Shown piece by piece: positions 26,882 through 35,393 of a DNA stretch of 64,000 bases. Position numbers and translations under genes: made by a program. Location of the stretch: contig NZ_QOHF01000002.1 of NCBI RefSeq assembly GCF_003319115.1, positions 1 to 64,000 of the forward strand. Direction: 5' to 3'. Position 1 is the stretch's first letter. The number at the start of each line of letters is the position of its first letter. Source of the DNA: Geodermatophilus sp. TF02-6 (GTDB lineage Bacteria > Actinomycetota > Actinomycetes > Mycobacteriales > Geodermatophilaceae). A model generated the notes under the pieces. That model was not told the DNA's origin. It did not search any database and saw only the letters and a list, made by a program, of their open reading frames with translations.

Positions 26882-27343
26882 ATGGACACCGCCACCGCGC
26901 CCGCCACCTCCCCGGGCACCGACGAGCCCGGACCCCCCTGGCCGACCAAGATCGCCGTCGTGCTGCGGGACGACCTGCTGCCGTGGCAGGAGCTCAACGT
27001 CACCGCCTTCCTCGCCGGTGCCGTCGCCGCGGCCGTGTCCGAGCTGATCGGCCGGCCGTACCAGGACGCCGACGGCACCGGCTACCTGGCGATGTTCCGC
27101 CAGCCGGTGCTCGTGCTCACCGGCACCGGCGAGGTGCTGCAGCGGGCCCGGACCCGTGCCCTCGAGCGGGGGTTGCCGCTGGCGCTGTTCACGGCCGACC
27201 TGTTCGCCACCGGCGGCGACGCCGACAACCGGGCGGCGGTGGCCGCGGTGGCGGGGCCCGCCCTCGACCTCGTGGGGGTCGCGCTGCACGGGCCGAAGAA
27301 CGTCGTCGACAAGGTGGTCAAGGGCGCCCGGATGCACCCGTGA
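26882..27343 (+). CDS. DUF2000 family protein
   Basis: 153 residues, single domain of unknown function resembling small peptidyl-tRNA-hydrolase-like folds. It reads KIAVVLRDDLLPWQELNVTA, then AELIGRPYQDADG-type and LALFTADLFATGGDADNR segments, typical for the family. ATG 26882. It is divergent from the AraC regulator, a pairing I know from other bacteria. Its 3' end overlaps the convergent flavoprotein gene by 26 bp. Confidence 0.82.
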   Translation: MDTATAPATSPGTDEPGPPWPTKIAVVLRDDLLPWQELNVTAFLAGAVAAAVSELIGRPYQDADGTGYLAMFRQPVLVLTGTGEVLQRARTRALERGLPLALFTADLFATGGDADNRAAVAAVAGPALDLVGVALHGPKNVVDKVVKGARMHP

Positions 27344-28922
27344 ACGGCCGGCGGCGAGCCCGCAGCACCGCGTCGGCCACCTCCTGGACGTCTCCCTCGT
27401 GCCCGCGCGCCGTCCGCAGCCGGGCCTCGGCGACCTGCACCTCCCACTCCGCCGGGTCGAGCAGCCGGGCCAGCTCCTCGGCCGGCGCGAAGTACTCGGG
27501 CCGCGCGTGCTCGCGGATCCCCCGCGCCAGGTCGCTCGGGTCGTGGGCGACCACGAGCAGCGTCCCGCCCGGGACGACGGCGGCGGCCAGCCCGGCCAGC
27601 ACCTCCTCGCGGACACCCGCCGCCGGGTGCAGGAAGGAGCTGGTCACCAGGTCGTAGGCGGTCGCGGGAGGCGGCTCGGCGGTGAGGTCGGCCTGCCGCC
27701 ACTCGATCCGCTCGGCCAGTCCCCGCTGCTCCGCGGCGCGGGCACCGCGACCGAGCGCCACGGGTGAGAGGTCGAGCGCGGTGACCTGCCAGCCGCGCTC
27801 GGCCAGCCAGAGCGCGTCGCCGCCCTCGCCGGCTCCGGCGTCGAGCGCCCGGCCCGGCGAGAGGTCGGCCACCTCGGCGACGAGCACCGCGTTGGCGGAG
27901 CCGCTGAACAGCTGCGGCGCCGAGCGGTAGCGCTCGTCCCACCACGCCTGGTCGTGCACGACCTCCCCGTCGGCGTGCCGGTGCGCGGCGACGGCGCGGC
28001 CGGCGTCCTCGGCGACCAGGTCGGCGTTGATCCGCGCGGCCGCCGTCAGACCCGCGGCCGCGGAGCCGACGACCTGGACGCTCGGACCGGTGACGTTGCC
28101 GGCGACCCAGACCCCGGGGACGGCGGTGGCACCGGTCGGGTCGGCGGGGACCGCGGTGCCCAGCAGCTGCCCGCCCATCAGCACCGGCTCCGGGACCAGG
28201 CCGAGCGGGGCGAGGAGGTCGGCGCGGGCGTGCACCACCGGGGAGACGACCAGCGCCTCGCAGGCCCGGACCCGCCCGTCCGCCAGCCGGACGCCGGCGA
28301 GCCGGTCGTCGACCACCTCCAGCGCCACGACCCGGCCGTCCACCACGGCGATCCCCCGGGCGGCCAGCTGCTCGGCCTCCTCGGCGCTCGGGGCCGGGCC
28401 GGTGCAGCGCAACAGCGTCACGTCGTCCGAGAGCTGCCGGAACAGCAGCGCCTGGTGGACGGCGAACGGCGTCGTCGCCAGGACGGCGATGCGGCGGTCG
28501 CGCACCTCCCAGCCGTGGCAGTAGGGGCAGTGCAGCACGTCGCGCCCCCACCGCTCGCCGAGCCCGGGGACGTCGGGCAGCTCGTCGACGGCGCCGGTCG
28601 CGACCAGCAGCCGGCGCGCGTGCACGTGGTCGCCGTCGGCCAGCTCCACCGCGAAGCCGTCGTCACGCCGCCGGAGCCCGGTCACCCGCCCGGGGCGGAC
28701 CTGCGCGCCGTACCCGGTCACCTCGGCCCGGCCGAGCGCGGCGAGCTCGGCCGGCGGCGTCCCGTCCCGCGTCAGGTAGTCGTGCACGTGCCCGGCCGGT
28801 GCGTTGCGCGGCTCGCCCGCGTCGACGACCAGCACCGAGCGGCGCGACCGGGCCAGGGCCAGCGCCCCGCTCAGCCCGGCGGCGCCGCCGCCCACCACCA
28901 CTACGTCGTAGTTCTCGTCCAT
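27318..28922 (-). CDS. Fused thioredoxin-reductase-like flavoprotein / class I SAM methyltransferase
   Basis: 534 residues. Residues 1-310 are an FAD/NAD(P) oxidoreductase of the thioredoxin reductase type: VVVVGGGAAGLSGALALARS, the redox pair in CPYCHGWE, and VWVAGNVTGPSVQVVGSAAAG. Residues about 340-510 are a methyltransferase with motif I ALDAGAGEGGDALWLAERGW and VTALDLSP. The fusion is a known actinobacterial arrangement. It may couple detoxifying reduction with methylation, but the substrate is unknown. ATG 28922. It is divergent from an XRE-cupin regulator with a perfect palindrome between them. Confidence 0.9.
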   Translation of the reverse strand: MDENYDVVVVGGGAAGLSGALALARSRRSVLVVDAGEPRNAPAGHVHDYLTRDGTPPAELAALGRAEVTGYGAQVRPGRVTGLRRRDDGFAVELADGDHVHARRLLVATGAVDELPDVPGLGERWGRDVLHCPYCHGWEVRDRRIAVLATTPFAVHQALLFRQLSDDVTLLRCTGPAPSAEEAEQLAARGIAVVDGRVVALEVVDDRLAGVRLADGRVRACEALVVSPVVHARADLLAPLGLVPEPVLMGGQLLGTAVPADPTGATAVPGVWVAGNVTGPSVQVVGSAAAGLTAAARINADLVAEDAGRAVAAHRHADGEVVHDQAWWDERYRSAPQLFSGSANAVLVAEVADLSPGRALDAGAGEGGDALWLAERGWQVTALDLSPVALGRGARAAEQRGLAERIEWRQADLTAEPPPATAYDLVTSSFLHPAAGVREEVLAGLAAAVVPGGTLLVVAHDPSDLARGIREHARPEYFAPAEELARLLDPAEWEVQVAEARLRTARGHEGDVQEVADAVLRARRRPFTGASGRP

Positions 28923-28963
28923 GCCGGGCACCGTGCACCGGATGGACCGCGCCTGGCAAAGCT

Positions 28964-28982
28964 CCTTGCCAGAATGGCAAGG
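28964..28982. promoter_or_regulatory. Palindromic operator CCTTGCC-N5-GGCAAGG
   Basis: Perfect 7-bp arms (28964-28970, 28976-28982) flank AGAAT. A further half site TGGCAAAG lies at 28954-28961. The site is in the 68-bp gap between the flavoprotein-methyltransferase gene and the XRE-cupin gene and is a good candidate binding site for the latter. It touches the GTG at 28982, which favours the next GTG (28991) as the regulator start. Confidence 0.7.
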
Positions 28983-28990
28983 TGTCGGGT

Positions 28991-29575
28991 GTGCCGGACG
29001 AACCCGTCGAGCCCGTCCTCGCCGCGGTCGGCCCGCGGCTGCGTACGCTGCGCCGCCAGCGCGGCGCGACGCTGGCCTCCCTGTCGGAGACGACCGGCAT
29101 CTCGGTGAGCACGCTGTCCCGGCTGGAGTCGGGGCAGCGGCGTCCCACGCTGGAGCTGCTCCTGCCCCTGGCCCGGGCGCACCGGGTGCCGCTGGACGAG
29201 CTGGTCGGCGCACCGCCCACCGGCGATCCGCGCATCCACCCGCGCCCGGTGACCCACCACGGCGTCACCTCGTTGCCCCTGACCCGCCGGCCGGGCGGTG
29301 TGCAGGCGTTCAAGCAGGTCTACCCGCCGGGCTGGCCGGGTGGGGAGCCGGCGCAGCAGGCGCACGAGGGGTACGACTGGCTCTACGTGCTCTCCGGCCG
29401 GCTGCGGCTGGTGCTGGCCGAGCACGACCTGCTGCTCGGCCCCGGGGAGGTGGCCGAGTTCGACACCCGCACCCCGCACTGGTTCGGCAACCCGGGGCCC
29501 GAGCCGGCCGAGGTGCTCACCCTGTTCGGCCCGCAGGGCGAGCGGATGCACGTCCGCGCCCGGCCGCGGCGCTGA
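28991..29575 (+). CDS. XRE-family regulator with C-terminal cupin domain
   Basis: 194 residues from GTG 28991 (197 from GTG 28982). The helix-turn-helix (LRTLRRQRGATLASLSETTG, STLSRLESGQRRPTLELL) is followed by a cupin_2 barrel (HEGYDWLYVLSGRLRLVL, LLGPGEVAEFDTRTPHWFGN). AAGG before 28991 supports the shorter form. This type often senses a small metabolite in the cupin and represses a divergent detoxification gene, here the flavoprotein-methyltransferase fusion. Confidence 0.88.
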   Translation: MPDEPVEPVLAAVGPRLRTLRRQRGATLASLSETTGISVSTLSRLESGQRRPTLELLLPLARAHRVPLDELVGAPPTGDPRIHPRPVTHHGVTSLPLTRRPGGVQAFKQVYPPGWPGGEPAQQAHEGYDWLYVLSGRLRLVLAEHDLLLGPGEVAEFDTRTPHWFGNPGPEPAEVLTLFGPQGERMHVRARPRR

Positions 29576-29605
29576 CCGCCGTCCGCCGATCTGCGGCCGG
29601 TGGAC

Positions 29606-29708
29606 CCCCTCCGGAGTCGATCATGGGGTCCCCTCCGGAGTCGATCATGGGGTTGTGGCACGCGACACGCACGGACGCGCCGCGGAGGGCGGCCACAACC
29701 CCATGATC
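29606..29708. repeat. GATCATGGGGTTGT palindromic element with duplicated left arm
   Basis: GATCATGGGGTTGTGGC (29643-29659) and its perfect complement (29692-29708) enclose a loop with CGACACGCACGGACGCGCCG. The left arm is preceded by a perfect 24-bp tandem duplication, CCCCTCCGGAGTCGATCATG plus GGGT, at 29606-29629 and 29630-29653. The region 29576-29882 holds no gene. Confidence 0.9.
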
Positions 29709-29882
29709 ACGGCGGACGCGGGGCCCTCCTACGAGGCGCGGGAGGGCGGTTCTTCAGACCTCGACGACCAGGTCGACGTCGTGCACCGGGCGGCTCACGG
29801 CCCCGGTGCCGCTGCCGTTGGACCGCACCGCCGGGTGTGACCTACGTTACGCACGTCGAGACGCCGACGTCAGGAGGACCTC

Positions 29883-30815
29883 GTGCCCGTGCACCCGCAG
29901 ACCGCCGAGCTGCTCGCCGCCATGGAGGCGCAGGGCACCCCGGACTTCGCCGACCTGTCGGTGTCCCAGGCGCGCGACCTGGCGGCGGCCTTCAAGGACA
30001 TGCAGGCCCCGGCGCCCGAGATGGCCTCCGTCCGCGACCTCACCGTCCCCGGTCCCGCCGGCAACCTGCCGGTCCGCGTCTACACGCCCACCGGCTCGCC
30101 GCGGGGCGTGCTCGTCTACTTCCACGGCGGCGGCTGGGTCATCGGCACCATCGAGATCGTCGACTCCCCCTGCCGGGCGCTGGCCGACGCCGCCGGCTGC
30201 GTCGTCGTCGCGGCGCAGTACCGCCTGGCGCCCGAGTCGGCCTACCCGGCAGCGCCCGAGGACTGCTACGCGGTGACGCAGTGGGTGGCCGAGCACGAGG
30301 CCGAGCTGGGCACCGAGCCGGCCGGGATCGTCGTGGCCGGCGACAGCGCCGGGGGCAACCTCGCCGCCGTCGTCGCCCTGATGGCCCGCGACCGCGGCGG
30401 CCCGCAGCTGGCCTTCCAGGCGCTGATCTACCCGGTGACCGACGTCGCGAGCTTCGAGACCGACTCCTACGGGCAGAACGCCGAGGGCTACCTGCTGACG
30501 GCCCGCTCGATGCGCTGGTTCCGCGACCACTACGTGCCGGACGAGTCGCGCCGCGCGGAGCCCTACGCCTCTCCCCTGCGGGCCGACGACCTCTCGGGGC
30601 TGCCGCCGGCCTTCGTCGCCGTCGCGGAGTTCGACCCGCTGCACGACGACGGCGAGCGCTACGCCAAGGCCCTCGAACAGGCCGGCGGCCAGGTCGAGCT
30701 CAAGCGCTACGAGGGCCAGATCCACGGCATCTTCTGGCTCAGCGGCGCGTGCAGCCAGGCCTTCGACCCGCTGGTGTCCGACCTCGCCGCCGCCGTCCGG
30801 AAGGCGCTCGGCTGA
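29883..30815 (+). CDS. Alpha/beta hydrolase of the hormone-sensitive lipase family
   Basis: 310 residues. The oxyanion-hole HGGGW (near residue 82) and nucleophile GDSAGG (near 158) place it in the HSL/GDSAG esterase family. The triad is completed by Asp in EFDPLHDDG and His in QIHGIFW. There is no signal peptide, so it is probably a cytoplasmic short-chain esterase. GTG 29883 is preceded by AGGAGGACCTC. It stands alone between a palindromic element and a 3' hairpin element. Confidence 0.93.
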   Translation: MPVHPQTAELLAAMEAQGTPDFADLSVSQARDLAAAFKDMQAPAPEMASVRDLTVPGPAGNLPVRVYTPTGSPRGVLVYFHGGGWVIGTIEIVDSPCRALADAAGCVVVAAQYRLAPESAYPAAPEDCYAVTQWVAEHEAELGTEPAGIVVAGDSAGGNLAAVVALMARDRGGPQLAFQALIYPVTDVASFETDSYGQNAEGYLLTARSMRWFRDHYVPDESRRAEPYASPLRADDLSGLPPAFVAVAEFDPLHDDGERYAKALEQAGGQVELKRYEGQIHGIFWLSGACSQAFDPLVSDLAAAVRKALG

Positions 30816-30905
30816 CGAAGGGCCCTCCTGCCCCCCACCGTTCGCAGGCTCACGGCGGGGCCCTGAAGGAGGGCCGGCGGCGGGACACGGCAGGGGGCCG
30901 GCGGT
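30816..30905 (+). terminator. Mosaic hairpin element after the esterase gene
   Basis: Starting one base after the TGA: CGAAGGGCCCTCCTGCCCCC, the CACCGTTCGCAGGCTCACGG loop, then GGGGCCCTGAAGGAGGGCC and a further GGCAGGGGGCC. The stem GGCCCTCC/GGAGGGCC is complementary. It points the same way as the gene, as in other copies. Confidence 0.55.
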
Positions 30906-30945
30906 GCCCGGGAGGGGCCGACGAAGACCCCCATGAGCTCATCGG

Positions 30946-31584
30946 GTGAGCGACCGGGTCGTGACGGTGCACCTCGGGGCTCCCTCGGTGCGCCCGGCCG
31001 AGCAGCGCGACGTGCCGCGGATCGCCGCGACGCTCACCCTCGCCCTCACCTCGTCACGGTGGGCCCGCTGGGCGCTGCCCGAGGACGGCCGCACCCAGCG
31101 GCTCACCCGGCTGGCCGAGCTCGACGCCGGGCACCGGGCGGTGTCCACCGGCACCGGCTGGGTCACCGAGGACGTCACGGCGGTCGCCACCTGGCAGGCC
31201 CCGCCCGGTGAGCCGGGCACCCACCCGCTGCCGGACGACGTGCGCGCCGCGCTGGCCCGGGAGCTGCCCCACATCGCCGGGTCGCGCTGGGACGCCGTCC
31301 GCCGCACCCGGGAGCTGGTGGACGCCGCCCGCCCGGCCGAGCCGCACTGGTGGCTGGCCCACCTGGGCACCCGGCCCAGCAGCCGACGGCGGGGCTACGG
31401 CAGTGCCCTGCTGCAGCCGGTGCTCGACCGCTGCGACGCCGCGGGTCGGCTCGCCGCGACGGCCGTGTACTCCTGGGCCGGGGTCCGGTTCCTGCGGCAG
31501 GTCGGCTTCGAGGTCGAGCAGGCGATGCACACCGCGGACGGCGAGCTGCCGCTCTGGCTGCTGGTGCGACGGCCTCAGGGTTGA
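30946..31584 (+). CDS. GNAT-family N-acetyltransferase
   Basis: 212 residues. The acetyl-CoA site is seen as HLGTRPSSRRRGYGSALLQP (motif A, R/Q-x-x-G-x-G/A), followed by FLRQVGFEVEQ typical of the last strand. The N-terminal half (RPAEQRDVPRIAATLTLAL) fits the GNAT beta-1/alpha-1 region. GTG 30946. Substrate unknown. It is 80 bp upstream of the YCII-like gene on the same strand. Confidence 0.85.
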   Translation: MSDRVVTVHLGAPSVRPAEQRDVPRIAATLTLALTSSRWARWALPEDGRTQRLTRLAELDAGHRAVSTGTGWVTEDVTAVATWQAPPGEPGTHPLPDDVRAALARELPHIAGSRWDAVRRTRELVDAARPAEPHWWLAHLGTRPSSRRRGYGSALLQPVLDRCDAAGRLAATAVYSWAGVRFLRQVGFEVEQAMHTADGELPLWLLVRRPQG

Positions 31585-31664
31585 CGGTGTCGATCCGGAG
31601 CCGGCCCGTTCGTCCAGAGGGTGAGTCGGCACGGTGCCGGCGACGAGGGACCGAGGAGGACCAG

Positions 31665-32012
31665 ATGGCCCTGTACCTGCTCGCGATGCACCAGCCCGTC
31701 GGCCCGGCTCCGGAGCCGGCGGTGTTGCAGCAGGTGATGGCCGACCTCGACGCGCTGCGCGAGGAGATGCAGGCCGCCGGCGCCTGGGTGTTCGCCGGTG
31801 GCCTGCACGACCCCGACGCGTCGACCGTCCTGCGACCGGCGGACGGCGACGTCCTGGTGACCGACGGGCCCTACGTCGAGGCCGAGGAACACCTCGGCGG
31901 GTTCACGATCGTCGACGTCCCGGACCTCGACGCCGCCCTCGCGTGGGGCCGGCGGACGGCCCTGGCCAGCACACTGCCCATCGAGGTGCGGCCGTTCCGG
32001 GAGCGCTCCTGA
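31665..32012 (+). CDS. YCII/DGPF-domain protein partnered with ECF sigma factor
   Basis: 115 residues. The YCII-related fold is shown by LYLLAMHQPV, GAWVFAGGLHDPDASTVLR and VTDGPYVEAEEHLGGFTIV (the DGP..E..E..GGF signature). Genes of this type stand directly before ECF42-type sigma factors in many actinobacteria, and here the next gene is one, starting 2 bp after this stop. GAGGAGGACCAG precedes the ATG at 31665. Biochemical role unknown. Confidence 0.9.
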   Translation: MALYLLAMHQPVGPAPEPAVLQQVMADLDALREEMQAAGAWVFAGGLHDPDASTVLRPADGDVLVTDGPYVEAEEHLGGFTIVDVPDLDAALAWGRRTALASTLPIEVRPFRERS

Positions 32013-32014
32013 CC

Positions 32015-33250
32015 GTGCCCGGCGTCTGCGTGCCCGACGTGGAAGCGGTCTTCCGCGAGTCCTACGGGCGGGCGGTCGCCGTCCTGACCCGCCTCCTCGG
32101 CGACATCGACGCCGCCGAGGAGGCGGTGCAGGAGGCCTTCCTCACCGCGGTGCGGCGCTGGCCGGTCGACGGCGTGCCGCCCAGCCCGGCCGGGTGGATC
32201 GTCACCACCGCCCGCAACCGGGCGATCGACCGGCTGCGCCGCGAGTCCACCCGGGCCGACCGGCACCGCGCCATGCTCCTCCTGTACCCGGCGCTGCTGC
32301 ACGACACGGCCCTCCTGTCCGACCCCGGACCGCCGCCCGAGGAGGGCGCCGTGCGCGACGACCGGCTGCGCCTGCTGTTCACCTGCTGCCACCCCGCCCT
32401 GGCCCCGGCCACCCGGGTCGCGCTGACCCTGCGGCTGGTCGGCGGGCTCACCACGGCCGAGATCGCGCACGCGTTCCTCGTGCCCGAGGCGACGATGGCC
32501 CAGCGGCTGGTGCGGGCCAAGGCCAAGATCCGCGCCGCGCGCATCCCCTACCGGGTGCCGGCCGAGGCCGACCTGCCCGACCGGCTCTCCGCCGTCCTCG
32601 CCGTCGTCTACCTGGTCTCCACCGAGGGGCACACGGCCAGCTCCGGCGAGCGGCTGCTGCGCACCGACCTGTCCGCGGAGGCGATCCGCCTCGGCCGGGA
32701 GCTGGCCGAGCTGATGCCCGACGAGCCGGAGGTGGTAGGCCTGCTCGCGCTGGTGCTGCTGGTCGACTCCCGCCGCGCCGCCCGGGTCGCACCGGACGGC
32801 GACCTGGTGCCGCTGCCCGAGCAGGACCGCCGGCTGTGGGACGCCGCGTTGGTCGCCGAGGGGCAGCAGCTGGTGCGCCGCTGCCTGCGCCGGGGCGCAC
32901 CCGGGCCGTACCAGGTGCAGGCGGCGATCCAGGCCGTGCACAGCGACCCCCCGACCGACCGGCGGCAGGTGCTCGCACTCTACGACCTGCTGCCGCCCAC
33001 GCCGGTGGTGGCGCTCAACCGGGCGGTCGCGGTGGCCGAGGTCGACGGGCCGGCGGCGGCGCTGGCGCTCGTCGAACGGCTCGACCTGCCGCGCTCCCAC
33101 CTGCTGCCCGCCGTCCGGGCCGACCTGCTGCGTCGGCTGGGCCGCCACGCCGAGGCGACGGCCGCCTACGACGCGGCGATCGCCCTGGCCGGCAACGCTG
33201 CCGAGCGGGCCTTCCTGGTGCGCCGGCGGGCCGGAGCGGCGGGCGCCTGA
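32015..33250 (+). CDS. ECF42-type RNA polymerase sigma factor with long C-terminal helical domain
   Basis: 411 residues. Sigma region 2 (FRESYGRAVAVLTRLLGDID, AEEAVQEAFLTAVRRW) and region 4 (TTAEIAHAFLVPEATMAQRL) are followed by a long helical/TPR-like extension (about 200-411) that replaces an anti-sigma factor. This and the DGPF partner are hallmarks of group ECF42. GTG 32015 begins 2 bp after the partner gene stop. GTG 32030 is an alternative. The gene ends before a perfect 25-bp-arm hairpin. Confidence 0.92.
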   Translation: MPGVCVPDVEAVFRESYGRAVAVLTRLLGDIDAAEEAVQEAFLTAVRRWPVDGVPPSPAGWIVTTARNRAIDRLRRESTRADRHRAMLLLYPALLHDTALLSDPGPPPEEGAVRDDRLRLLFTCCHPALAPATRVALTLRLVGGLTTAEIAHAFLVPEATMAQRLVRAKAKIRAARIPYRVPAEADLPDRLSAVLAVVYLVSTEGHTASSGERLLRTDLSAEAIRLGRELAELMPDEPEVVGLLALVLLVDSRRAARVAPDGDLVPLPEQDRRLWDAALVAEGQQLVRRCLRRGAPGPYQVQAAIQAVHSDPPTDRRQVLALYDLLPPTPVVALNRAVAVAEVDGPAAALALVERLDLPRSHLLPAVRADLLRRLGRHAEATAAYDAAIALAGNAAERAFLVRRRAGAAGA

Positions 33251-33267
33251 CGCGGCCCGTCTGTCCT

Positions 33268-33319
33268 CCGGGAGGGTCGTGCTCTGCCCACCGTGGTGGG
33301 CAGAGCACGACCCTCCCGG
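33268..33319. terminator. Bidirectional terminator-like hairpin with 25-bp perfect arms
   Basis: The arms 33268-33292 (starting CCGGGAGGGTCGTGCTCTGC) and 33295-33319 are perfectly complementary with a 2-nt loop. It lies between the convergent sigma-factor and arfB genes, so it can stop transcription from both sides. No U-tract follows, which is common in GC-rich actinobacteria. The arms are unlike the AAGGACCCC elements. Confidence 0.8.
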
Positions 33320-33328
33320 GAGGAGGAG

Positions 33329-33769
33329 TCAGTCCCAGCGGCGGCGGGAGCGCTTGAGCTCGCCGCGCTGCTTCTTGGCTTGGATGCGCCGCTCCTGCGA
33401 CCCGCGCGTGGGCTTCGTGCGCCGGCGCGCAGCAGGCGGCGGGGCCAGCGCAGCGCGCAGGACGGCGGCCAGCCGCTCGCGGGCGGCCTGCCGGTTGCGC
33501 AGCTGCTGGCGGTGCTCGCTCGCGGTCACGGTCAGGACGCCGTCCACCAGCCGGCCGGCCAGGCGCTGGGCCAGCCGCTGCCGCTGGGCGTCGGTGAGGC
33601 CGGGCAGCTCCAGCGGGGTGACGGAGAGCTCCACCCGCGAGTCGGCGGTGTTGACGCCCTGCCCGCCGGGGCCGGAGGAGCGGGAGAACCGCCAACCCAG
33701 CGCGGCCGCCGGCACGACGAGCGACCTGGTGACCGGCAGGTCCCCGGTGGCGTCGTCGGCGGTCGGCAC
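33329..33769 (-). CDS. arfB: Alternative ribosome-rescue factor ArfB (peptidyl-tRNA hydrolase, GGQ protein)
   Basis: 146 residues. The release-factor-like domain carries SSGPGGQGVNTADSRVEL with the catalytic GGQ, and the C-terminal tail is strongly basic (RRTKPTRGSQERRIQAKKQR, LKRSRRRW), as needed to enter the mRNA channel of stalled ribosomes. GTG 33769 is preferred; the conserved part starts about 12 residues later. It follows yidD by 17 bp. Confidence 0.92.
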   Translation of the reverse strand: MPTADDATGDLPVTRSLVVPAAALGWRFSRSSGPGGQGVNTADSRVELSVTPLELPGLTDAQRQRLAQRLAGRLVDGVLTVTASEHRQQLRNRQAARERLAAVLRAALAPPPAARRRTKPTRGSQERRIQAKKQRGELKRSRRRWD

Positions 33770-33786
33770 GGTGCCCGGTCCGGCGG

Positions 33787-34302
33787 TCAGGCCGCGGCCG
33801 GCACAGGGTCGGCGCCGCCGGCCGCGCCGGGCCGGCAGCGGGTCAGCCGGCGCAGCGTGAGCCAGCCGCCGCGGCCGGCGCCGTGCCGCTCGAGCGCCTC
33901 GACGGCGTAGGCCGAGCAGGTGGGCTCGAAGCGGCAGCACGGCGGACGCCGCGGGCTGACCTCGCGCTGGTAGACGCGGACGGCGGCGACCAGCCGGTCC
34001 CGGAGCGGCGTGCCGCCCCGCCCGGTGCCGGCGGCGTGCACGTGGCGGGCCGTCATGGGCACCAGGAACAGCCCGTCGACGCCGCAGCCGATCGCGTTGG
34101 CCAGGCAGCAGCCGGTGTTGAGGAACAGCAGGTTGCGCAGGCACGAGGAATCACGGTCGTACCCGCCGCGGTAGCGCCGTCCGTAGCCCGGCGGCGGGCC
34201 GAAGCCGTACCCGTAGCGGCGGCCGTAGCCGTAGCCGGTGCCGCGCCACGGGCCGCGCCGGCGCCGGCGCGGGCTCCAGCCGCTGATCCAGACGAAGACC
34301 AT
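33787..34302 (-). CDS. yidD: Membrane protein insertion efficiency factor YidD with Arg/Gly/Tyr-rich N-terminal extension
   Basis: 171 residues. The C-terminal YidD core is clear: [50 protein letters not shown]. Usual YidD proteins are 70-90 residues. Here about 85 residues precede it: MVFVWISGW, a run rich in Arg, Gly and Tyr ([20 protein letters not shown]), and a Cys-rich hydrophobic stretch [23 protein letters not shown] 34302 is the only good start before the repeats. It is divergent from mmuM, and arfB follows it closely. Confidence 0.82.
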   Translation of the reverse strand: MVFVWISGWSPRRRRRGPWRGTGYGYGRRYGYGFGPPPGYGRRYRGGYDRDSSCLRNLLFLNTGCCLANAIGCGVDGLFLVPMTARHVHAAGTGRGGTPLRDRLVAAVRVYQREVSPRRPPCCRFEPTCSAYAVEALERHGAGRGGWLTLRRLTRCRPGAAGGADPVPAAA

Positions 34303-34380
34303 GCGGACGATCCTCCGGGCACCCGGCGGCTGCCGCAGGCCGAGCGACCGGCGCCCGGTCGGCGGAGGACGATCGGGGCC

Positions 34381-35283
34381 GTGCCGGACACTCCCCTCTC
34401 CGCGGCACTGGCCGCCGGGCCGGTCCTCCTCGACGGCGGCCTGGCCACCGAGCTCGAGGTGCAGGGGCACGACCTGTCCTCGGCGCTGTGGTCGGCACGG
34501 CTGCTGCGCGACCCCCCGGAGGCGGTCGTGGCCGCGCACGCCGCCTTCGCCGCCGCCGGTGCGCAGGTGGTGACCACGGCCAGCTACCAGGCCTCGGTCG
34601 AGGGGTTCGCCGCGGCAGGCGTGGGCGCCGCGGAGGCGCGCCGGCTCATCGCCTCCTCCGTGCAGCTGGCCCGCCGTGGGGCGCCAGGTGCGTGGGTGGC
34701 CGGGTCGGTCGGGCCGTACGGGGCGGTGCTGGCCGACGGCTCGGAGTACACCGGGGACTACTGCGCCCGGATGTCGGTCGCCGAGCTGCGCGCCTTCCAC
34801 CGGCCCCGGATGCAGCTGTTGGCCGCGGCCGGCGCCGACGTCCTGGCCTGCGAGACCGTGCCCGCAGCAGTGGAGGCCGAGGCGCTCGTGGCCGAGGCCG
34901 ACGCACTGGGCGTGCCGGTGTGGCTCTCGCTGACCACGGTGGTGGACGACGACGGCGTCGTCCGCACCCGCCGCGGCGAGCGGGCCGAGGCGGTGTTCGC
35001 CCTGGCCGCCGGCGTCGACGCGGTGGTCGCGGTCGGGGTGAACTGCACCGCGCCGTCCGCGGTCGGGCCGTCGCTGGCGGTCGCGGCGTCGGCGGACACG
35101 CCGCTGGTGGCCTACCCCAACAGCGGCGAGGGCTGGGACGCCGCGGCCCGCCGCTGGACCGGCGTCCCGGGGGTGGCGCCGGACGCCGTCCCGCCGTGGG
35201 TGGCCGCGGGTGCCCGCCTGGTCGGTGGCTGCTGCCGGGTGCGCCCGGCCCACATCGCCGGGATCGCCGCCGCGCTCGGATGA
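34381..35283 (+). CDS. mmuM: Homocysteine S-methyltransferase
   Basis: 300 residues, zinc enzyme transferring a methyl group (S-methylmethionine or SAM as donor) to homocysteine. The start [29 protein letters not shown] and GSVGPYGA are typical. Zinc ligands are the Cys in VGVNCTAPS and the pair in [16 protein letters not shown] 34381. Its stop TGA is the first three bases of a large interrupted palindrome. Confidence 0.94.
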   Translation: MPDTPLSAALAAGPVLLDGGLATELEVQGHDLSSALWSARLLRDPPEAVVAAHAAFAAAGAQVVTTASYQASVEGFAAAGVGAAEARRLIASSVQLARRGAPGAWVAGSVGPYGAVLADGSEYTGDYCARMSVAELRAFHRPRMQLLAAAGADVLACETVPAAVEAEALVAEADALGVPVWLSLTTVVDDDGVVRTRRGERAEAVFALAAGVDAVVAVGVNCTAPSAVGPSLAVAASADTPLVAYPNSGEGWDAAARRWTGVPGVAPDAVPPWVAAGARLVGGCCRVRPAHIAGIAAALG

Positions 35284-35382
35284 TCAGCCCGGCTGGTCGT
35301 CGCGCGTCCTGGCTCACCGTCGACGGTGAGCCAGGACGCGCCACGGTGAGCCAGGACGCAGAGAGGTGAGCTCAGCTGATCA
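35281..35382. terminator. Perfect 38-bp palindrome within larger inverted repeat between mmuM and SDR genes
   Basis: Positions 35303-35340 form a perfect palindrome without loop (left half CGCGTCCTGGCTCACCGTC). The right half is repeated at about 35342-35359. The outer ends TGATCAGC (35281-35288) and GCTGATCA (35375-35382) are also complementary. It separates convergent genes, so it probably terminates both. Confidence 0.75.
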
Positions 35383-35393
35383 TCCCGGGGTCC

